Source of the DNA: Actinopolymorpha pittospori
Lineage (GTDB): Bacteria > Actinomycetota > Actinomycetes > Propionibacteriales > Actinopolymorphaceae
Length of the DNA: 64,000 bases
Assembly (NCBI RefSeq): GCF_014873875.1
Contig: NZ_JADBEM010000001.1
Coordinates: 930,001-994,000, forward strand
Direction: 5' to 3'
Shown here: positions 16,704-25,526 of the stretch, piece by piece
Layout: each line of letters begins with the position of its first letter
Position numbering within the stretch: position 1 is the first letter of the stretch
Translations under genes and position numbers: made by a program
The notes under the pieces: generated by a model
The model's database searches: none
What the model saw: only the letters and a program-made list of their open reading frames with translations
What the model was told of the DNA's origin: nothing

Positions 16704-17066
16704 GTGTACGTCGTGGATGCCCGTCCAAGCCCACCCACGCGGCGCACCGACGCTCCCGTGGCCGCTACCGCCTTGCTGCACGACCAAGTGATCGTCAATC
16801 TCACCGAAGACCTCCTCGCCGAGGGCACGGCGGACCTGCGCTGGCAGCTCCATGACCTTGTCCTCGCCGGCAGCAGACAGATCATCGTCGATGTCAGCGC
16901 CGTCGACCGGGTGTCCTCCACCGCGGTCGCGGCACTTCTCACCGCCCATCGAGCATGCCGCGCACGTGGTGGAGGCGTCGTGATCCGACGGCCAAGCCGT
17001 CGGACCCTCGATCTACTCCACCACACGGGACTGCACCGGATCCTCGAGGTCGAGGAGAACCCGTAG
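16704..17066 (+). CDS. STAS-domain anti-sigma factor antagonist
   Basis: A 120-residue STAS protein: LHDQVIVNLTEDLLAEGTA, QIIVDVSAVDRVSSTAVAAL with the presumed phosphorylatable Ser71/Ser72, and RRPSRRTLDLLHHTGLHRIL. Such proteins switch sigma factors by binding a kinase anti-sigma factor when unphosphorylated. No anti-sigma kinase or sigma gene is adjacent, so partners must be elsewhere. It is divergent from the two-component operon, 114 bases apart. Start is GTG 16704; no strong ribosome binding site is seen. Confidence 0.82.
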   Translation: MYVVDARPSPPTRRTDAPVAATALLHDQVIVNLTEDLLAEGTADLRWQLHDLVLAGSRQIIVDVSAVDRVSSTAVAALLTAHRACRARGGGVVIRRPSRRTLDLLHHTGLHRILEVEENP

Positions 17067-17197
17067 AACCTCGACGCCCACCGCCAGTGAAGCAACGACT
17101 TCCCGGTCGAGACGAGTAGTTCGTACCCGCAGCAGATCGGCGACAGAACTGGCACCCTCCGCCGTCGCGCCGGTCACTCACTCCGCCGGGGACAGAT

Positions 17198-17233
17198 GTG
17201 GGTCGCGCACGGAGGGGGGCGCGACCCACTTTC
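17198..17233. terminator. Bidirectional terminator hairpin
   Basis: GTGGGTCGCGC and its exact complement form an 11-base-pair stem (17198-17208 with 17219-17229) followed by TTTC. It sits between the convergent STAS and MarR-type genes. Confidence 0.75.
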
Positions 17234-17268
17234 ACGCTCCCGATCCGCTGAGACACCATACGGCGGTG

Positions 17269-17775
17269 TCAGGCCCAGATGTTGTCGTGAGGAACTTCTC
17301 CGGTCACGACATTTCCGGCCGTGGTGAACGCCGTCAGCGCCTCGATCAGACCGCGACGCTGCTCAGGCGGCACGCGGGCAACGATCCGTGACAGATCCAG
17401 CCGCCGACGCCGGGTGACCTCGTTGACGATCCGTGAACCCTCAGACGTCAGATCCAAAACGATCTCACGACGGGACTCGGGGTTGGCCGCTCGGTCGACC
17501 AGCCCTCCGGCGACGAGTCGGTCGACTGTGCGTGTCGCCGTGGAGGGACTGACGTCGAGGTGCGCGGCCAAGGTGGTGAGTTTGAGCGGGCCGTTGGTCT
17601 GGAGCGCGACGAGCGCCCTGAACTGGGGAAGCGTGATCGTCTCGTCCACGGCCGCGACAGAGCGGGCCGAGACCGCCACCAGCAGACGCGACGCGGCGAG
17701 GACAGCATCGGTCACCGCGTCGACGTCGGTCGGATCGACGCGGCCTGGAGGTCTGGCGGCCTGACCCTTGGACAC
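17269..17775 (-). CDS. MarR-family regulator
   Basis: A 168-residue winged-helix regulator: TLPQFRALVALQTNGPLKLT, LAAHLDVSPSTATRTVDRLV (recognition helix), GGLVDRAANPESRREIVLDL (wing) and a C-terminal helix with RIVARVPPEQRRGLIEAL. GTG 17775 (VSKGQAARPPG) is chosen over far upstream starts that would overlap the ClC gene. It is divergent from the chloride channel, with an inverted repeat between them. It most likely controls that gene and itself; the ligand is unknown. Confidence 0.87.
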   Translation of the reverse strand: MSKGQAARPPGRVDPTDVDAVTDAVLAASRLLVAVSARSVAAVDETITLPQFRALVALQTNGPLKLTTLAAHLDVSPSTATRTVDRLVAGGLVDRAANPESRREIVLDLTSEGSRIVNEVTRRRRLDLSRIVARVPPEQRRGLIEALTAFTTAGNVVTGEVPHDNIWA

Positions 17776-17819
17776 TCTCCACTTATACCGCACTCCGAGA
17801 AACCTGTGGCCTGGCCAAC

Positions 17820-17836
17820 TGTTGTACAGTGCAACA
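17820..17836. promoter_or_regulatory. MarR-type operator candidate
   Basis: TGTTGTACAGTGCAACA is a near-perfect 17-base inverted repeat touching the ClC start codon and 44 bases upstream of the divergent MarR-type gene. Size and place fit a MarR-family operator blocking both promoters. Confidence 0.55.
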
Positions 17837-19669
17837 GTGTTGCCGACCTCCCTCACCAGCAGACGGACGGCCCTGCAGGTCCGCCCCCAGCCAACGGTCC
17901 GCACATGGCTGCACGACACCAGCGGCGGAATGGCCGTGCTCGCGGTCGCGATCGGCGCCGGCGCCGGAGTCGGCGCGATCGGGTTCCGCGCGCTGATCGA
18001 AGGCTTCACCAGGCTCTTCTCCGGACACACGGACTATTCGGCAGCAGGTCACGCACTCAACCCCCTGGTGCCCGGACTTGGCGCGTTCTTCGTCGTCGTC
18101 TCCCCAGTGGTCGCCGGACTCCTCTACGGACCACTCGTGCACTGGTTCGCCCGGGAGGCGCGTGGACACGGCGTCCCGGAGGTCATGTACGCAGTGGCCG
18201 AACGCGGAGGCCGGATTCCCCCACAGGTCACCCTCGTCAAGGCGATCGCATCGGCGCTGTGCATCGGCTCGGGAGGCTCGGTCGGTCGGGAAGGCCCAAT
18301 CGTCCAGATCGGCTCGGCGTTGGGCTCGACTGCCGGCCGGTTGGTGCGCATGCCCGAACCGAGGCTGCGGGTGTTGGTCGCGTGCGGCGCCGCCGGTGGC
18401 ATCGCCGCGACGTTCAACGCGCCAATCGCCGGCCCACTGTTCGCGCTGGAACTGATCCTTCGCGACTTCGCGGTCGAGTCCTTCGCCGCGGTCGTCCTCG
18501 CCAGCGTCACAGCCAGCGTCGTCGGTCGAGCAGCATTCGGCGACACGGCGTTCCTGACACTGCCCCACTTCACCACCACCAGCCCGGCGCAGTACCTGAT
18601 CTTCGCGCTACTCGGCCTCCTGGTCGCACTGGTGGGCGTCGGCTTCAGCCGGGTGCTCTATCTCGTCGAGGACCTGTGCGACTGGGCATGGCGCGGGCCT
18701 GAGTGGCTCCGCCCCGCGGTAGGCGGCCTGTTTCTCGGCGGCCTCCTGCTCGTCCTGCCACAGATGTACGGAGTCGGCTACCCGGTGCTCCAACACGCGG
18801 TCGCGGGTAAATACGCCCTGACATTCCTGCTACTGCTCCTGGTCGGCAAAGTCGTGGCGACAAGTCTGACGATCGGCATCGGTGGATCAGGCGGAGTCTT
18901 CGCGCCGTCCCTGTTCATCGGCGCGATGGCCGGCACAGCGGTCGGCGACATCGCACACGAGATCATGCCCACCCTCGCCGGACAGCCAGGGATGTACGGC
19001 CTGTTGGGTATGGGAGCGGCCTTCGCGGCCGCGGCACGCGCCCCCATCACCGCAGTCATCGTGCTGTTCGAGCTCACCGGGGAGTACTCGATCATCCTGC
19101 CGCTGATGACCGCCATCGTGGTCGCGACACTCGTCGGACGCGCCCTCGGCAAGGACACGATCTACACCCTGAAGCTTCGTCGCCGAGGAATCGACCTCGA
19201 CGAACACCAAGGAATGCCGCGCCTGGCCGGGATCAGTGCGGCCGCAGTGATGGAGCCGTTACCTGAGGTGCTCCCCGCCGACACCGACCTGGCGACCGCC
19301 AGCCGCTCCCTCGCCCTGTCCGACCACGGGATTCTCCCGGTACGGGAGAGTGATGGTCGCTACGAGGGAAGCGTGACAGCCAAGGCAGTCGCCGAGGCAC
19401 TGGGCGATCCGGAATCGACCAGCCGCACCGTCGCGGACCTGGTCGAACTTCCGCCCGTCATCACGACGAACACACCCCTCACCAGGGCCCTCGACATCCT
19501 GGTGTCGGCGCCAGGCACAGGCCTGCCAGTCCTGGATGGTGGTGGGAAAGCGCTCGTCGGATGGATCACCCACCAGGGTGTTCTCGGCACCCTCAACGCG
19601 GGAACCGTGCCCAAGTCGCCCATGGGTGCTGGGTCACCAGTGTCCGCACCCAAAGGTCCAGGGACGTAG
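17837..19669 (+). CDS. ClC-family chloride channel/antiporter with CBS pair
   Basis: A 610-residue membrane protein. Selectivity motifs are present: GSGGSVGREGP (residues 144-154, with gating glutamate Glu152) and GIGGSGGVFAPSLFIG. The membrane domain ends near residue 440 (PLMTAIVVATLVG). Two CBS-like segments follow (EVLPADTDLATASRSLALSD, then TNTPLTRALDILVSAPGTGL), which usually sense nucleotides. The gating glutamate favours a proton-coupled exchanger, but this cannot be proved here. GTG 17837 is chosen to give a short basic N-terminus. Confidence 0.92.
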   Translation: MLPTSLTSRRTALQVRPQPTVRTWLHDTSGGMAVLAVAIGAGAGVGAIGFRALIEGFTRLFSGHTDYSAAGHALNPLVPGLGAFFVVVSPVVAGLLYGPLVHWFAREARGHGVPEVMYAVAERGGRIPPQVTLVKAIASALCIGSGGSVGREGPIVQIGSALGSTAGRLVRMPEPRLRVLVACGAAGGIAATFNAPIAGPLFALELILRDFAVESFAAVVLASVTASVVGRAAFGDTAFLTLPHFTTTSPAQYLIFALLGLLVALVGVGFSRVLYLVEDLCDWAWRGPEWLRPAVGGLFLGGLLLVLPQMYGVGYPVLQHAVAGKYALTFLLLLLVGKVVATSLTIGIGGSGGVFAPSLFIGAMAGTAVGDIAHEIMPTLAGQPGMYGLLGMGAAFAAAARAPITAVIVLFELTGEYSIILPLMTAIVVATLVGRALGKDTIYTLKLRRRGIDLDEHQGMPRLAGISAAAVMEPLPEVLPADTDLATASRSLALSDHGILPVRESDGRYEGSVTAKAVAEALGDPESTSRTVADLVELPPVITTNTPLTRALDILVSAPGTGLPVLDGGGKALVGWITHQGVLGTLNAGTVPKSPMGAGSPVSAPKGPGT

Positions 19670-19718
19670 CGAACTGGACGTCACATCGCCGATCACGGAC
19701 CCGTCGGGCCACTGGAGC

Positions 19719-20675
19719 ATGCACGGCCCGATGTGGCTGCCCAGCTCAGCGATGAGCTGGACCCGCCTGCTCGCCTGGCACCCCCAACCCATCCCGCTGC
19801 TGCTGATCGGCTGCGTACTCGGAGGTGTCCTCTACCTCGCGGGCGCGATCCACCTCCACCGGCGCGGTGTGCACTGGCCCGCCGGCCGCGGCGTGTGCTG
19901 GCTGCTCGGCATCGCGAGCATCGCCGCGGCCTGCGGCACCGGCATCGCGGGCTACGGGATGCGAAGCTTCAGCGTGCACATGGTGCAGCACATGACGCTG
20001 GGCATGGTGACGCCGATCTTCTTGATCCTCGGCGCCCCCATCACGCTGGCGTTACGCGCACTCCCAGCCCGACCGCGAGGCGGCCGGAGCATGCGCGGGC
20101 TCCTCCTGGTCCTTCTCCACAGCCGTGTCGCGCGGATTCTCGCCCACCCACTCGTGACGATCCCGCTCTTTCTGGCCAGCCTGTACGGCTTGTACTTCAC
20201 GTCACTGTTCGACCTGGCGATGAGTAGCTGGCTCGGTCACTACTGGATGCTCGCCCACTTCCTAGTCGTGGGACTGCTCTTCTTCTGGGAGGTGCTCGGC
20301 GTCGACCCGACCCCACACCGCCGATCGCCACCGGTGCGGATGCTCGAACTCGTCGTCATCATGCCGTTCCACGCCTTCTTCGGAATCGCGATCATGATGT
20401 CCTCCACCCCGATTCTCAAAGCCTTCACCACCCCGCCCGCCAGCTGGAGACTCGATGCATTCGCCGACCAACACACCGCCGGCGGAATCGCATGGGCATT
20501 CAGCGAACTCCCCACCCTCATCGTCCTCCTCGTCGTGTTCGCACAGTGGTGGAGAAGCGACCGTCGGCAGGCCGCCACCCGAGACCGTGCCGTCGAACGA
20601 CACGGCGACCACGAACTCGACGCCTACAACGCCTACCTCGCGCGACTCGCGGAGCAGGGTAAGGACCACAGCTGA
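19719..20675 (+). CDS. CtaG-type cytochrome c oxidase assembly protein
   Basis: A 318-residue polytopic protein of the caa3-type CtaG family. Hydrophobic helices carry conserved histidines: MRSFSVHMVQHMTLGMVTPI, GHYWMLAHFLVVGLLFFWE and MPFHAFFGIAIMMSSTPIL, then QHTAGGIAWAFSELPTLIVL. The family is linked to copper insertion or assembly of cytochrome oxidase, which would fit the SCO1-PCuAC protein 6 kb upstream, though the genes are not adjacent. Start ATG 19719, 50 bases after the ClC stop and in the same direction, so co-transcription is possible. Confidence 0.85.
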   Translation: MHGPMWLPSSAMSWTRLLAWHPQPIPLLLIGCVLGGVLYLAGAIHLHRRGVHWPAGRGVCWLLGIASIAAACGTGIAGYGMRSFSVHMVQHMTLGMVTPIFLILGAPITLALRALPARPRGGRSMRGLLLVLLHSRVARILAHPLVTIPLFLASLYGLYFTSLFDLAMSSWLGHYWMLAHFLVVGLLFFWEVLGVDPTPHRRSPPVRMLELVVIMPFHAFFGIAIMMSSTPILKAFTTPPASWRLDAFADQHTAGGIAWAFSELPTLIVLLVVFAQWWRSDRRQAATRDRAVERHGDHELDAYNAYLARLAEQGKDHS

Positions 20676-20681
20676 CAGTCA

Positions 20682-20895
20682 CTGCGATCGCACCGCGCCG
20701 ATCGGCAGGTTGATCACAAAGACCCACTGCCACGACAGGCCAGTTGTGATGACATCCCCGCGACCGCGCCGGCCATCCCGCCCACACCGCCCGAGGCAGA
20801 CCATGCGCCGAACGCCCGGGCACGCGCGTGCTCCTCGGTGAACCAGGTGTTGGCCACGGCCACGGTGGTCGGGGCTAGCTTGGGCATCCCAGGCC
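20682..20895 (-). pseudogene. DHA2-type MFS exporter fragment
   Basis: Two minus-strand frames spell an internal piece of an EmrB/QacA exporter: [35 protein letters not shown], then after a frameshift [15 protein letters not shown], a hallmark of 14-helix drug exporters. Both ends are missing. Confidence 0.7.
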
Positions 20896-20896
20896 C

Positions 20897-21110
20897 TGCA
20901 AGGTGCTGTGGTGGGCGCTGGCCATCGGGTGCTGACCTTGGCGGCAACGCCACCGCCATCGGTGCCTCGGCCAACGTCGTGATGCTCGGCATTGCCGAGA
21001 AGGCAGGCCGTCCCATCTCCTTCTGGGAGTTCACCCGCTACGGCCTGGTCGTCACCGCCGTCACCATCGCCTTGGCCGTGCCCTACCTCTGGCTCCGCTA
21101 CCTCCTCTGA
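20897..21110 (+). pseudogene. ArsB/NhaD-type ion transporter, C-terminal fragment
   Basis: WWALAIGC, then after a frameshift near 20932 [20 protein letters not shown] and [20 protein letters not shown]. This is the end of an ArsB/citrate-type membrane transporter (ion transporter superfamily), whose [14 protein letters not shown] motif is diagnostic. It abuts the MFS fragment on the opposite strand, so two truncated transporters meet head to head at about 20895. Confidence 0.75.
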
Positions 21111-21255
21111 TCTGATGCCGCGCCTGATGCGGCCGGTCCGGCCAGCCTTCGCCACACGTCTGGGCACGACGACCGGTTTGCGCCTATGCTGATCGTCGGT
21201 GAGCCGGGAAGCCTGGTCGGCGTCGTTCATGGACGCTGCCGGTTGGAGGCTCGTG

Positions 21256-22575
21256 GTGAAGGTTCTTGTTCTGACCTTGGGTACGCGCGGAGACGTGCAG
21301 CCGTTCGTCGCGCTCGCCAAGGGACTGCTCCGCTCCGGTCACGACGTCGTGGTCGCCGCGCCCGAACGGTTCGCCGACTTCGTGGCCGGGCATGGAGTTG
21401 CTTTCGCCGCGTTGGATGATGGGCCGCTGAGGTTGATGGATGGCGGTTCGGCTGTCGGTGACGTGGCCTCTGGTGGCCTGCGGGCACGGGTCGCACTCGC
21501 CAGGCGATTGCCCGCCATGTTCTCCCGGGTGCTGGAGGACTGCTGGTCGGTGGCCTCGACCGGTACTGGTGCTGGTGCCGATGTGGTAGTTCACAACGGG
21601 CAAGTGATCGCCGGGCAGCATGTTGCGGAGAAGTTGGGGGTGCCCGCGGTGTTGGCCCTGCCGTTGCCGATGTATGTCCCGACGCGGGATTTTCCCTGGC
21701 CCGGCCAAGATCTTCTGGCCGGGCTGCCGAAGTGGCTCAACCGAACGACCTACCTCGGTATGAAAGGTCCTGCTCTGATGTTCGGCCAGACGGTCGACAG
21801 ATGGCGGAGGACGTTGGGGCTACCGAGGCGCGCTGGTCGACACGATCCGCTGCGTCGACCTGGCGGCGGTGCGGTGCCGGTGATGCATGCTGTGAGTCGT
21901 CATGTCCTGGCGCGTCCGGGAGACTGGCCAACTACCGCGACGATGACTGGGTACTGGTTCCTCGACGACGCCGACCCACATGCCATGGACGCGCCAGCGC
22001 CCTCGGGACCCACCGGCCAGTCAGGCTTGCCTGCCGATCTCGAGGCGTTCCTCGACTCCGGCGAACCACCGATCTTCGTCGGATTCGGCAGCATGTCGGG
22101 CTCCGATCCAGTCGGCACCACGGAGGCGGTGCTGGCGGCTACGCAGAGGGCGCGCGTCCGTGCCGTGCTGGCAACCGGGTGGGGCGGACTGGTCGCCGAT
22201 CGAGCGCGTGATGACGTGTTCGTCTTGGGTGAGGTTCCTTACGCCGAGTTGTTCCCGCGGGTGGCGGCCGTCGTTCACCACGGCGGAGCCGGCACAACCG
22301 GTGCAGCGGTCGCGGCTGGCCGTCCCCAGGTGATCTGTCCGTTCGTGGCGGATCAGCCCTTCTGGGGCCGCCGCATGCATGTTCTTGGTGTCGCGCCCGC
22401 GCCGATCGACCAACGACGGTTGTCGCCGGCTGAGCTTGCAAGTGCTATTCGTAGGGTGCTGGATGAGCAGACCTTCGCCTCCAAAGCCGAAGGGCTCGGG
22501 GCGCTCGTCCGCGATGAGGATGGCGTGATGAACGCGGTCGAACTTCTGGAGAAGGTGGACGGATCAACCGGCTGA
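21256..22575 (+). CDS. GT1-family glycosyltransferase (MGT/UGT type)
   Basis: A 439-residue sugar transferase. The N-terminal acceptor domain starts VKVLVLTLGTRGDVQPFVAL, typical of the sterol/macrolide glucosyltransferase group. The C-terminal donor domain has PPIFVGFGSMSGSDP, DDVFVLGEVPYAELFPRVAA and the nucleotide-sugar motif HHGGAGTTGAAVAAGRPQVI then CPFVADQPFWGRR, including the key histidine and DQ pair. GGAGG lies six bases before GTG 21256. The acceptor is unknown. The methyltransferase 51 bases downstream may act on the same small molecule. Confidence 0.9.
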   Translation: MKVLVLTLGTRGDVQPFVALAKGLLRSGHDVVVAAPERFADFVAGHGVAFAALDDGPLRLMDGGSAVGDVASGGLRARVALARRLPAMFSRVLEDCWSVASTGTGAGADVVVHNGQVIAGQHVAEKLGVPAVLALPLPMYVPTRDFPWPGQDLLAGLPKWLNRTTYLGMKGPALMFGQTVDRWRRTLGLPRRAGRHDPLRRPGGGAVPVMHAVSRHVLARPGDWPTTATMTGYWFLDDADPHAMDAPAPSGPTGQSGLPADLEAFLDSGEPPIFVGFGSMSGSDPVGTTEAVLAATQRARVRAVLATGWGGLVADRARDDVFVLGEVPYAELFPRVAAVVHHGGAGTTGAAVAAGRPQVICPFVADQPFWGRRMHVLGVAPAPIDQRRLSPAELASAIRRVLDEQTFASKAEGLGALVRDEDGVMNAVELLEKVDGSTG

Positions 22576-22626
22576 TTGTCGGGCTCTGTTGAGTAGGCAA
22601 AGTACGTCGCCGGAAGGGGAGGAAGT

Positions 22627-23499
22627 GTGAAGAAACAGGTCGCTCAAACCGCGGTCGGTCCGGTGGCCCTGGTTGCCGCGGAGCAGTATCGGCCCGACCA
22701 TGAGCGTCTGGTCCGGGACGTGCTCGCCTACCAGTTCCTGCCTACCGCGACACGGTGGGTCGTCGCATCGACCCGTTGGCGACCGATGGCCGAGCTGATG
22801 GTCAAGGCAACCGAGGCGAGAGGGCGCGGACTGACCGCGAGCCTGCTGTGCCGGAAACGTTACGTCGACGACAAGCTGCAAGAAGCCTTCGCCACAGGGA
22901 CCGAGGCCGTGGTCATCCTCGGCGCCGGCCTGGACACCCTGGCTTACCGGCATGCGGAGTTGAGCCATCTCCGAGTCTTCGAGGTCGACCTACCTGAGAA
23001 CATCGAGTCCAAGCGGGCCCGGCTCACCGCGGTCTTTGGTCGAGTGCCCGATCAGGTCAGACTTGTCCCGGTCGACTTCGACACGCAGAACCTCGCAGAG
23101 GTCCTTGCCGCACACGGTTACGAGCCGACCCGGAAAACGTTCTTCTCCTGGGAAGGCGTGACGCAGTACCTCACCGACGAGGGCGTGCGGGCGACGTTCG
23201 GAGCGCTCGCGAAGGCAGCCAGCGGCAGCCGACTCGTGTTCACCTATGTGCGCAAGGACTTCCTGGAGGGTCGATGCTTCTACGGTGCGGAGCGGGCCTA
23301 CCAGGACTTCAAGATCAAGAGGAAGCTGTGGCGGTTCGGCCTTACTCCCGAAGAGGTCGGCTCCGTCCTCGCCGAGTACGGCTGGACGGAGCTCGAACAG
23401 ATGGGGGCTGCGGAGTTCGATGCCTGCTACGTGAAACCGACCGGGCGGGCACTGTCGGTCTCGGAGATCGAAAGATCTGTCCACGCCGAGAAGCTGTGA
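22627..23499 (+). CDS. SAM-dependent methyltransferase (leucine carboxyl methyltransferase-like)
   Basis: A 290-residue enzyme of the TIGR00027 group abundant in Actinobacteria. It has the SAM-binding motif VVILGAGLDTLAYR, the acidic ribose ligand in RVFEVDLPENIESKRARL, KTFFSWEGVTQYLTDEGV and RLVFTYVRKDFLEG. GAGGAAGT sits just before GTG 22627. It lies 51 bases after the glycosyltransferase in the same direction: likely a two-gene operon for modifying a metabolite. The natural substrate is unknown. Confidence 0.88.
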   Translation: MKKQVAQTAVGPVALVAAEQYRPDHERLVRDVLAYQFLPTATRWVVASTRWRPMAELMVKATEARGRGLTASLLCRKRYVDDKLQEAFATGTEAVVILGAGLDTLAYRHAELSHLRVFEVDLPENIESKRARLTAVFGRVPDQVRLVPVDFDTQNLAEVLAAHGYEPTRKTFFSWEGVTQYLTDEGVRATFGALAKAASGSRLVFTYVRKDFLEGRCFYGAERAYQDFKIKRKLWRFGLTPEEVGSVLAEYGWTELEQMGAAEFDACYVKPTGRALSVSEIERSVHAEKL

Positions 23500-23514
23500 T
23501 GTCGAGAAGCGCTG

Positions 23515-23880
23515 GGGTATGACCTCGCCACCTTCCGCGGCCGGGCAGGACTTGGCGTAGCGGCGGATGGACCAGGCCATCGCCTCGTAGTACCGCGAGC
23601 CCTTCAACCCGACGATCTCCACGCCCTTGCCAGGGCGGGGCGCATGGATCACCTGCCCGTTGCCGAGGTAGAAGCCGACGTGGCCGAAGCTGCCGGCGGC
23701 GCCGGACCCGTCCTCGCTGAAAGGAGATGACGTCGCCGGCCCGCATCTTGTCCCAGTCACGGGGGACGACACTGCCGCGTGAGTCCTTGCCTTGCCTGGC
23801 GGAGTGCGCCAGCTGGACGCCGGTGGCGCTGTGGACCGCGAACAGGACCCAGGCCCGAGCAACCGAAGCCGACCACGCGT
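23515..23880 (-). pseudogene. NlpC/P60 cell-wall peptidase, broken
   Basis: Three minus-strand frames give, in order, VGFGCSGL (catalytic cysteine motif), VLFAVHSATGVQLAHSARQG with WDKMRAGDVISF, and SFGHVGFYLGNGQVIHAPRP (catalytic histidine) then GSRYYEAMAWSIRRYAKSC. These are the core blocks of an NlpC/P60 endopeptidase, in the correct order but out of frame with each other near 23865 and 23720. The N-terminal export part is not recognisable. Confidence 0.8.
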
Positions 23881-23926
23881 CCACCGCCCGTGGAGGAGTA
23901 GGTTCCTGCGCACTACCTGCCGCTGT

Positions 23927-24016
23927 CTTGGCACTAGCCGTCTGCCGCAATGATGCATCCGGCGGTCTCGGTAGGCCCAACCGCGGTCGCGGCACACCTC
24001 GCGGCTACAACCGCTC
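23927..24016. repeat. Dispersed repeat of about 90 bp, copy A
   Basis: From CTTGGCACTAGCCGTC through GGCGGTCTCGGTAGGCCC to GGCTACAACCG, this stretch matches 40831-40925 at most positions with a few small indels and in the same orientation. It lies just upstream of the broken NlpC/P60 gene. Nature unknown: it could be a relic of a small mobile element, a structured RNA, or the end of a shared gene. Confidence 0.5.
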
Positions 24017-24119
24017 CGTGCCACGAACGGGGCAACCGGCCATAGCTTCCGGGCGGCTTCGTCGACAGACCCGGTTTTGAGGCAGGTTTCCCAAAGACCG
24101 CAGGGGGAAGGGGCGTCTA

Positions 24120-25243
24120 ATGATCCGCTCAAATCTCGCACACCGCATGTCCCGCGCCGGCGTGGTCAGCCTCATCGCCGCCAGCCTGGCGCCACTCACG
24201 TTGGCCAGTACCGCGAGCGCCGGAGCCGCCGATACCGCACCGCACCAGGCAACACCGGTCCCAGCAACGGAGCGAGCTTGGCAGCTCCCGGACATGTCGC
24301 ACCGCACGATCAACGTGCGGCGACTCCCCCAAGGCCACCGACCATCCCGTGGATCGCCGACACAGCGATCCACCACGGCGCCAGCAGTATCCCACTCGGC
24401 GCGGAGCCCGACTCATTCGTCCAGCTGAACCAGGGATACGTCGTCCGCACCAGGCTCGACGAGCAGGACGACGCCCGGCGTCTGGATTTCGTACGCACGG
24501 ATGGCGACTCCAGTGACGCGCAGGGAGCGGTGTCGATGCCGGCCACGAAGGGTGACCACACCTGGGTCATGTGGACCCGAGCTGGGTTCGAGCCAGGCGG
24601 CGCCAAGGTCGTCTACTACGCCAGTGCCCAGGAAGACGGATCGTCTACGACCCCGGGTTGGGCGTCCTCACCGACGCCGACGACACGCCGGTCGGATTCG
24701 TGAACGAGGAGTACGGCTTCCTCATGAACGCGGCCAGATGGACCGATACGGTCCAGGCGTGGGACCTCGGTGGTGGCACCGCGTCTTTTGCCCGCGAACT
24801 CGGAGTCACCGCCGTCTCCCAAGCAGGCAACTACGCCTCCCTCATCCGGCGCTATGAAGAGGAAGGCCGGCCCTGCGCGACGATCGTGACCATCGACAGG
24901 TTGTTGGTGAACGATCTATGGGAGAGCTGCGAGATCTACCCATCAGCTTCTCCCTCGACGGCCGGTACGCGGTCGCGATGATTCCCGGACGGACGGACTC
25001 GGGGCCGAGCAGCCTGGTCATCGTCGACGCCGCCACCGGGAGGCGCCGGCTCACCCTGGACGTCGGGCTGACGCAGCAGGTCAGGTGGGAGTCCGACGGT
25101 CGCTGCTCTTCGACGCGTGGATCGGCAACCAGCTCGCACTCCTACGCTGCACGGTCAGCGGCGCCTGCGAGCGCGCCACACCTGTCCGCCAGCATGACGC
25201 CGACGAGGATCCGCGCTCGCCGTTCATCCTCCCCCGGCAATAG
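24120..25243 (+). pseudogene. Secreted beta-propeller-like protein, multiply frameshifted
   Basis: ATG 24120 begins a good signal peptide (basic MIRSNLAHRMSR, then VVSLIAASLAPLTLAS and an Ala-rich cleavage region). The mature sequence continues through at least four frames: IPWIADTAIHHGASSIPLG and FVQLNQGYVVRTRLDEQ; RIVYDPGLGVLTDADDTPVG; ISFSLDGRYAVAMIPG and SLVIVDAATGRRRLTLDVG; and LLFDAWIGNQLALLRC ending at TAG 25241. The repeated short strand-turn pattern suggests a WD40/TolB-like propeller. Each shift would truncate it. It is divergent from the broken NlpC/P60 gene. Confidence 0.7.
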
Positions 25244-25526
25244 TCCACCACCGTACGTGCGGCACACCCGCGGCCGCGTCAAGCGCCCGGTACGGCCAGA
25301 AGGCCTCCACGTAACACGCCGGCCCACACATGCCTGCGTTGGTCGTACCGCTAGCGATGATGAGTACCGACACCAACTCCTCGTCACGATGAAGGGCGCT
25401 GCCCATGTGACCGGGGTGCGGACCTTCTCTGACGGCGATCTAGTCACAGCAAGACCTGCGCACCACATGATCTCCGCTGCGCAGGCGGCTGGAGGTAGCA
25501 CCACAGGGAGGGGCTCCACTCCAACC

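Noticed and set aside
23927..24100. Possible c-di-AMP (ydaO) riboswitch upstream of the NlpC/P60 remnant
   Set aside because: Such riboswitches often precede actinobacterial NlpC/P60 genes, but the conserved core sequences of that class are not present here.
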